DNA from: Symsagittifera roscoffensis
Taxonomy: Eukaryota > Xenacoelomorpha > Acoela > Convolutidae
Direction: 5' to 3'
Length of the DNA stretch: 60,000 bases
Assembly (NCBI RefSeq): GCF_963678635.1
Contig: NC_087071.1
Location: 33,408,141-33,468,140 of the forward strand
Shown: positions 55,253-60,000 of the stretch, piece by piece
How the letters are laid out: the number at the start of each line of letters is the position of its first letter
Numbering within the stretch: the stretch's first letter is position 1
Made by a program: the position numbers and the translations under genes
The notes under the pieces: generated by a model
Seen by the model: the letters and a program-made list of their open reading frames with translations, nothing else
Database searches by the model: none
Told to the model about the DNA's origin: nothing

Positions 55253-56630
55253 CTTGTCAAGTTTTTTTTTTTACCTCAGTTTCATTTTCTGAATTTTATA
55301 ACTCAATAATCAGTCACGTAAGCAAAAGCAAGATTATGTAAAAGACTTTTGGTGGTTTGACTTGACTGAACCAATGAATAAAGTTACAATAAATATTGAA
55401 AGCACTTTACACACTTATTCATGAACACAACTAGTTTGAAAACTACTTTGGTAAAAAGTAAATGCGAGCCATAAAACTGCTGAAAAACATTTGCATCACT
55501 ATAAAACTGCTGGTAAATATGAAAAATTAATTATTGACGTCAGCAAAAACTTACAATAAAAAACAGAAGACCAGCTGTCAGGCAAAGCAGAATCGGTAAT
55601 AACTTTATCAAGCGATCAAAAGAATCGCTATTAAAATTTAAAATGATTTCTGTTTCTGCGAATCGAAAAAGATCTAAGAAACTGTATAATAACAGGCTTG
55701 TCTAAGCATAGACCGTTTCTTGTTTAAAAGAAAGAGTATGACCATACTTTCATGTCTTGAGCGAATTGAACAAACAATGGAATGGTATTTAAATTTTTCA
55801 GAGATTGATTTTTTTTAGGAATTCAATGTTTTCTGGAGGCTAGTTTTAATTATTTAAGCTTGTATAACAAATATATCAAACCAGTAAAGCAAAAAAACCA
55901 TAAGCTTTTTAACAACCGAATGAATAAAAATGTGCCATAAATTGCCATAAAAAGCAAAGAAAAAATGTACATTAATTTTCACCATAGCAAATGGCAAACT
56001 ACGTCAAGTTTGAAAACTTGTTAAAATGTTTATTGGATGATTTGCAGCCATCGAAGCATATGATTTTCCGTAGGTGCAAAAATCAATCGCAAAGCCAGCC
56101 ATGGAAAAAGTACGTCTAACACGTGATTTAAGAGATGATACACCATAATATCAAGGAGTTCGCTTGCCTTGTAAGAATGATCAAGGATATTGCGACCCCA
56201 CCACCCGTACGCAGGCAACCATTGTTTGGTTTCCTGAAGACACTTGTACCACAGAAAACAGGAATCAATTGTTGAGATAACCCAAGATACTATTTAATTG
56301 AAAATAACTTCATTTTATTTAAAGTGAAATGCAACAAATGCCGAACAGATTTCCCAGTTCAGATAATTGTTGGAGGCCAAAAGGTATCACCTCGTTAAAG
56401 CCTTCTGACAAAAGAAGACTTAAATCTGCTGAATATTTTCCTCGGAGATTTCGAGTACACCGTCAGCTGCATGAATTCACAACGTTCGGTCTCTTCCTTT
56501 GGTCGACGTCCGTCATTACAACTTCCTGGTGTATCTGAGAAGTATGTTTTTTTTTCTGACAGTTTGATAGGTCAGTTGAGCAAAATTGGGTTTTCATCCA
56601 ACTGGTCGGCTGTAACTTCAAAAGCGAGAG
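55253..56630. other. Upstream region of the prominin gene, no gene recognised
   Basis: The promoter should lie here, but no core element is convincing. A CTGAG|GTAAAA sequence about 17 bases upstream of the start could be a donor of a different 5' exon arrangement. A minus-strand frame at 56030-56280 (LPAYGWWGRNILDHSYKASE) is protein-like but unrecognised and may be a transposon scrap. Confidence 0.4.
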
Positions 56631-59600
56631 CCCCATCTTAGCCCTCGCTGAAATCCTACCTCTCGCAAGTCTTACAGCACCATCTTACCTCTTGCTAGGA
56701 TCTTACCTCTCAAAAGTCTTAAAACCTTATCGTAGCCTTTGCTGAAATCCTACCTCACACAAGTCTTAGAGCACCATCTTAGCCCTTGCTGAAACGCTAC
56801 CTCTCACAAGTCTTAGAGCACCATCTTAGCCCTTGCTGAAACCCTAACTCTCACAAGTCTTAGAGCACTATCTTAGCCCTTGCTGAAACCCTAACTCTCA
56901 CAAGTCTTAGAGCACCATCTTAGCCCATGCTGAAACCCTAACTCTCACAAGTCTTAGAGCACCATCTTAGCCCTTGATGAAACCCTAACTCTCACAAGTT
57001 TTAGAGCACCATCTTAGCCCTTGCTGAAACCCTAACTCTCACAAGTCTTAGAGCACCATCTTAGCCCTTGCTGAAACCCTAACTCTCACAAGTCTTAGAG
57101 CACTATCTTAGCCCTTGCTGAAACCCTAACTCTCAGAAGTCTTGGAGCACCATCTTAGCCCATGCTGAAACCCTAACTCTCACAAGTCTTAGAGCACCAT
57201 CTTAGCCCTTGCTGAAACCCTAACTCTCACAAGTCTTAGAGCACTATCTTAGCCCTTGCTGAAACCCTAACTCTCACAAGTCTTAGAGCACCATCTTAAC
57301 CCTTGCTGAAACCCTAACTCTCACAAGTCTTAGAGCACCACCTTAGCCCTCGCTGAAACCCTAACTCTCACAAGTATTAGAGCACCATCTTAGCACTTGC
57401 TGAAACCCTAACTCTCACAAGTCTTAGAGCACCATCTTAGCCCTTGCTGAAACCCTAACTCTTACAAGTCTTAGAGCACTATCTTAGCCCTTGCTGAAAC
57501 CCTAACTCTCACAAGTCTTAGAGCACCATCTTAGCCCATGCTGAAACCCTAACTCTCACAAGTCTTAGAGCACCATCTTAGCCCTTGATGAAACCCTAAC
57601 TCTCACAAGTTTTAGAGCACCATCTTAGCCCTTGCTGAAACCCTAACTCTCACAAGTCTTAGAGCACCATCTTAGCCCTTGCTGAAACCCTAACTCTCAC
57701 AAGTCTTAGAGCACTATCTTAGCCCTTGCTGAAACCCTATCTCTCAGAAGTCTTGGAGCACCATCTTAGCCCATGCTGAAACCCTAACTCTCACAAGTCT
57801 TAGAGCACCATCTTAGCCCTTGCTGAAACCCTAACTCTCACAAGTCTTAGAGCACTATCTTAGCCCTTGCTGAAACCCTAACTCTCACAAGTTTTAGAGC
57901 ACCATCTTAACCCATGCTGAAACCCTAACTCTCACAAGTCTTAGAGCACCATCTTAGCCCTCGCTGAAACCCTAACTCTCTCAAGTTTTGGAGCACCATT
58001 TTAGCCCTTGCGGAAACCCTAACTCTCACAAGTCTTAGAGCACCATCTTAGCCCTTGCCGATATCTTACCTCTCACAAGTCTTAGAGCACTATCTTAGCC
58101 CTTGCTGAAACCCTAACTCTCACAAGTCTTAGAGCACCATCTTAGCCCTTGCTGAAACCCTAACTCTCACAAGCCTTAGACCACCATCTTAGCCCTTGCT
58201 GAAACCCTAACTCTCATATGTTTTAGAGCACCATCTTAGCCCTTGCTGAAACCCTAACTCTCGCAAGTCTTAGAACATCAACTTAGCCCTTGCCGAAATC
58301 CTACCTCCCACAAGTCTTAGAGCACCATCTTAGCCCTTGCTGAAACCCTAACTCTCACAATCTTAGATCACCATCTTAGCCCTTGCTGAAACCCTAACTC
58401 TCACAAGTCTTAGAGCACCATCTTAGCCCTTGCTGAAACCCTAACTCTCACAAGTCTTAGAGCACTATCTTAGCCCTTGCTGAAACCCTAACTCTCACAA
58501 GTTTTACAGCACCATCTTAGCCCTTGCTGAAACCCTAACTCTCACAAGTCTTAGAGCACCATCTTAGCCCTTGCCGAAATCCTACCTCTCACAAGTCTTA
58601 GAGCACCATCTTAACCCTTGCTGAAACCCTAACTCTCACAAGTCTTAGAGCACCACCTTAGCCCTCGCTGAAACCCTAACTCTCACAAGTATTAGAGCAC
58701 CATCTTAGCACTTGCTGAAATCCTAACTCTCACAAGTGTTAGAGCACCATCTTAGCCCTGGCTGAAACCTAACTCTCACAAGTTTTAGAGCACCATCTTA
58801 GCCCTTGCTGAAACCATAACTCTCACAAGTCTTAGAGCACCATCTTAGCCCTTGCTGAAACCCTAATTCTGACAAGTCTTAGAGCACTATTATAGCCCTT
58901 GCTGAAACCCTAACTCTCACAAGTCGTACAGCCCCACTTTACCTCTTGCTAGGATCTTACCTCTCAAAGGTCTTAAAACCTCATCGTAGCCTTTGCTGAA
59001 ATCCTACCTCACACAAGTTTTAGAGCACCATCTTAGCCCTTGCGGAAACCCTAACTCTCACAAGTCTTAGAGCACCATCTTAGCCCTTGCCGAAATCCTA
59101 CCTCTCACAAGTCTTAGAGCACTATCTTAGCCCTTGCTGAAACCCTAACTCTCACAAGTCTTAGAGCATCATCTTAGCCCCTGCTGAAACCCTAACTCTC
59201 ACAAGTCTTAGAGCAACATCTTAGCCCTTGCTGAAACCCTAACTCTCACAAGTCTTAGAGCATCATCTTAGCCCTTGCTGAAACCCTAACTCTCACAAGT
59301 CTTAGAGCACCATCTTAGCCCTCGCTGAAACCCTAACTCTCACAAGTATTAGAGCACCATCTTAGCACTTGCTGAAACCCTAACTTTCACAAGTGTTAGA
59401 GCACCATCTTAGCCCTTGCTGAAACCCTAACTCTCACAAGTCTTGGAGCACCATCTTAGCCCTTGCTGAAACCCTAACTCTCACAAGTCTTAGAGCACCA
59501 TCTTAGCCCTTGATGAAACCCTAACTCTCACAAGTCTTAGAGCACTATTATAGCCCTTGCTGAAACCCTAACTCTCACAAGTCTTACAGCACCATCTTAC

Positions 59601-60000
59601 CTCTTGCTAGGATCTTACCTCTCAAAAGTCTTATAACCTCATCGTAGCCTTTGCTGAAATCCTACCTCACACAAGTTTTAGAGCACCATCTTAGCCCTTG
59701 CGGAAACCCTAACTCTCACAAGTCTTAGAGCACCATCTTAGCCCTTGCCGAAATCCTACCTCTCACAAGTCTTAGAGCACTATCTTAGCCCTTGCTGAAA
59801 CCCTAACTCTCACAAGTCTTAGAGCATCATCTTAGCCCTTGCTGAAACCCTAACTCTCACAAGCCTTAGAGCACCATCTTAGCCCTTGCTGACACCCTAA
59901 CTCTCATAAAATTTAGAGCACCATCTTAGCCCTCGCTGAAACCCTAACTCTCACAAGTCTTAGAGCACCATCTTAGCCCTTGCCGAAATCCTACCTCTCA
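56631..60000. repeat. 47-bp satellite with higher-order repeats, runs off the window
   Basis: About 72 copies of a 47-base unit (AAACCCTAACTCTCACAAGT then CTTAGAGCACCATCTTAGCC CTTGCTG). Marked variants recur at fixed multiples. CAGAAGTCTTGGAGC returns after about 611 bases (13 units). The divergent block ACCTCTTGCTAGGATCTTAC returns after 658 bases (14 units; 58941 and 59599) and also occurs near 56692. The array continues past 60000. Each unit contains CCCTAA once, but the array is not telomeric. Confidence 0.97.

Noticed and set aside
56631-60000. CCCTAA hexamers suggesting telomeric repeats
   Set aside because: CCCTAA occurs once per 47-base unit and never in tandem. The array is a satellite.

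Overview
The window is AT-rich eukaryotic DNA, most likely from an invertebrate animal or a close unicellular relative. It holds one multi-exon gene with GT-AG introns, crowded by transposons, foldback elements and satellite-like arrays. No bacterial operons, tRNAs, rRNAs or CRISPR arrays were seen. The species cannot be named from the sequence.

The one host gene I can support runs on the minus strand from 55252 to 11122 (about 44 kb). It encodes a prominin (CD133 family) pentaspan membrane glycoprotein. I could join 25 coding exons by eye. Every junction keeps the reading frame (2,952 coding bases including the stop, 983 residues). The order is: possible signal peptide, TM1, cysteine-rich loop, TM2, first large extracellular loop, TM3, TM4, second large extracellular loop, TM5, cytoplasmic tail. 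The last exon is a short GC-rich island at 11122-11263, followed by an AATAAA signal. It is reached by a donor that skips a run of 23 C's, so a naive reading of the previous exon gives a false C terminus.

The introns hold two relatives of one LTR retrotransposon family, each with matching LTRs and a 5-bp target duplication. One is in intron 17 (20617-23185, gene sense). The other is in intron 15 (29206-32465, antisense). Both have lost most of pol but keep gag pieces and the same C-terminal tail reading frame. Other intronic material is a non-LTR reverse transcriptase remnant (24820-25970), hAT-like elements with ends like CAGGGGCGGATCTAGG (one with a perfect 8-bp duplication), CCCGCA-ended foldback elements, and several dispersed non-coding repeat families.

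Downstream of the gene (1-11 kb) are simple and tandem repeats: TTAC-rich DNA, a 29-bp array, a 30/60-bp array, a 40-41-bp array and a 1.1-kb foldback element. Upstream of the gene, after about 1.3 kb of unassigned DNA, a 47-bp satellite with higher-order structure fills 56631 to the end of the window. Long open frames in these arrays come from stop-free repeat units and are not genes.
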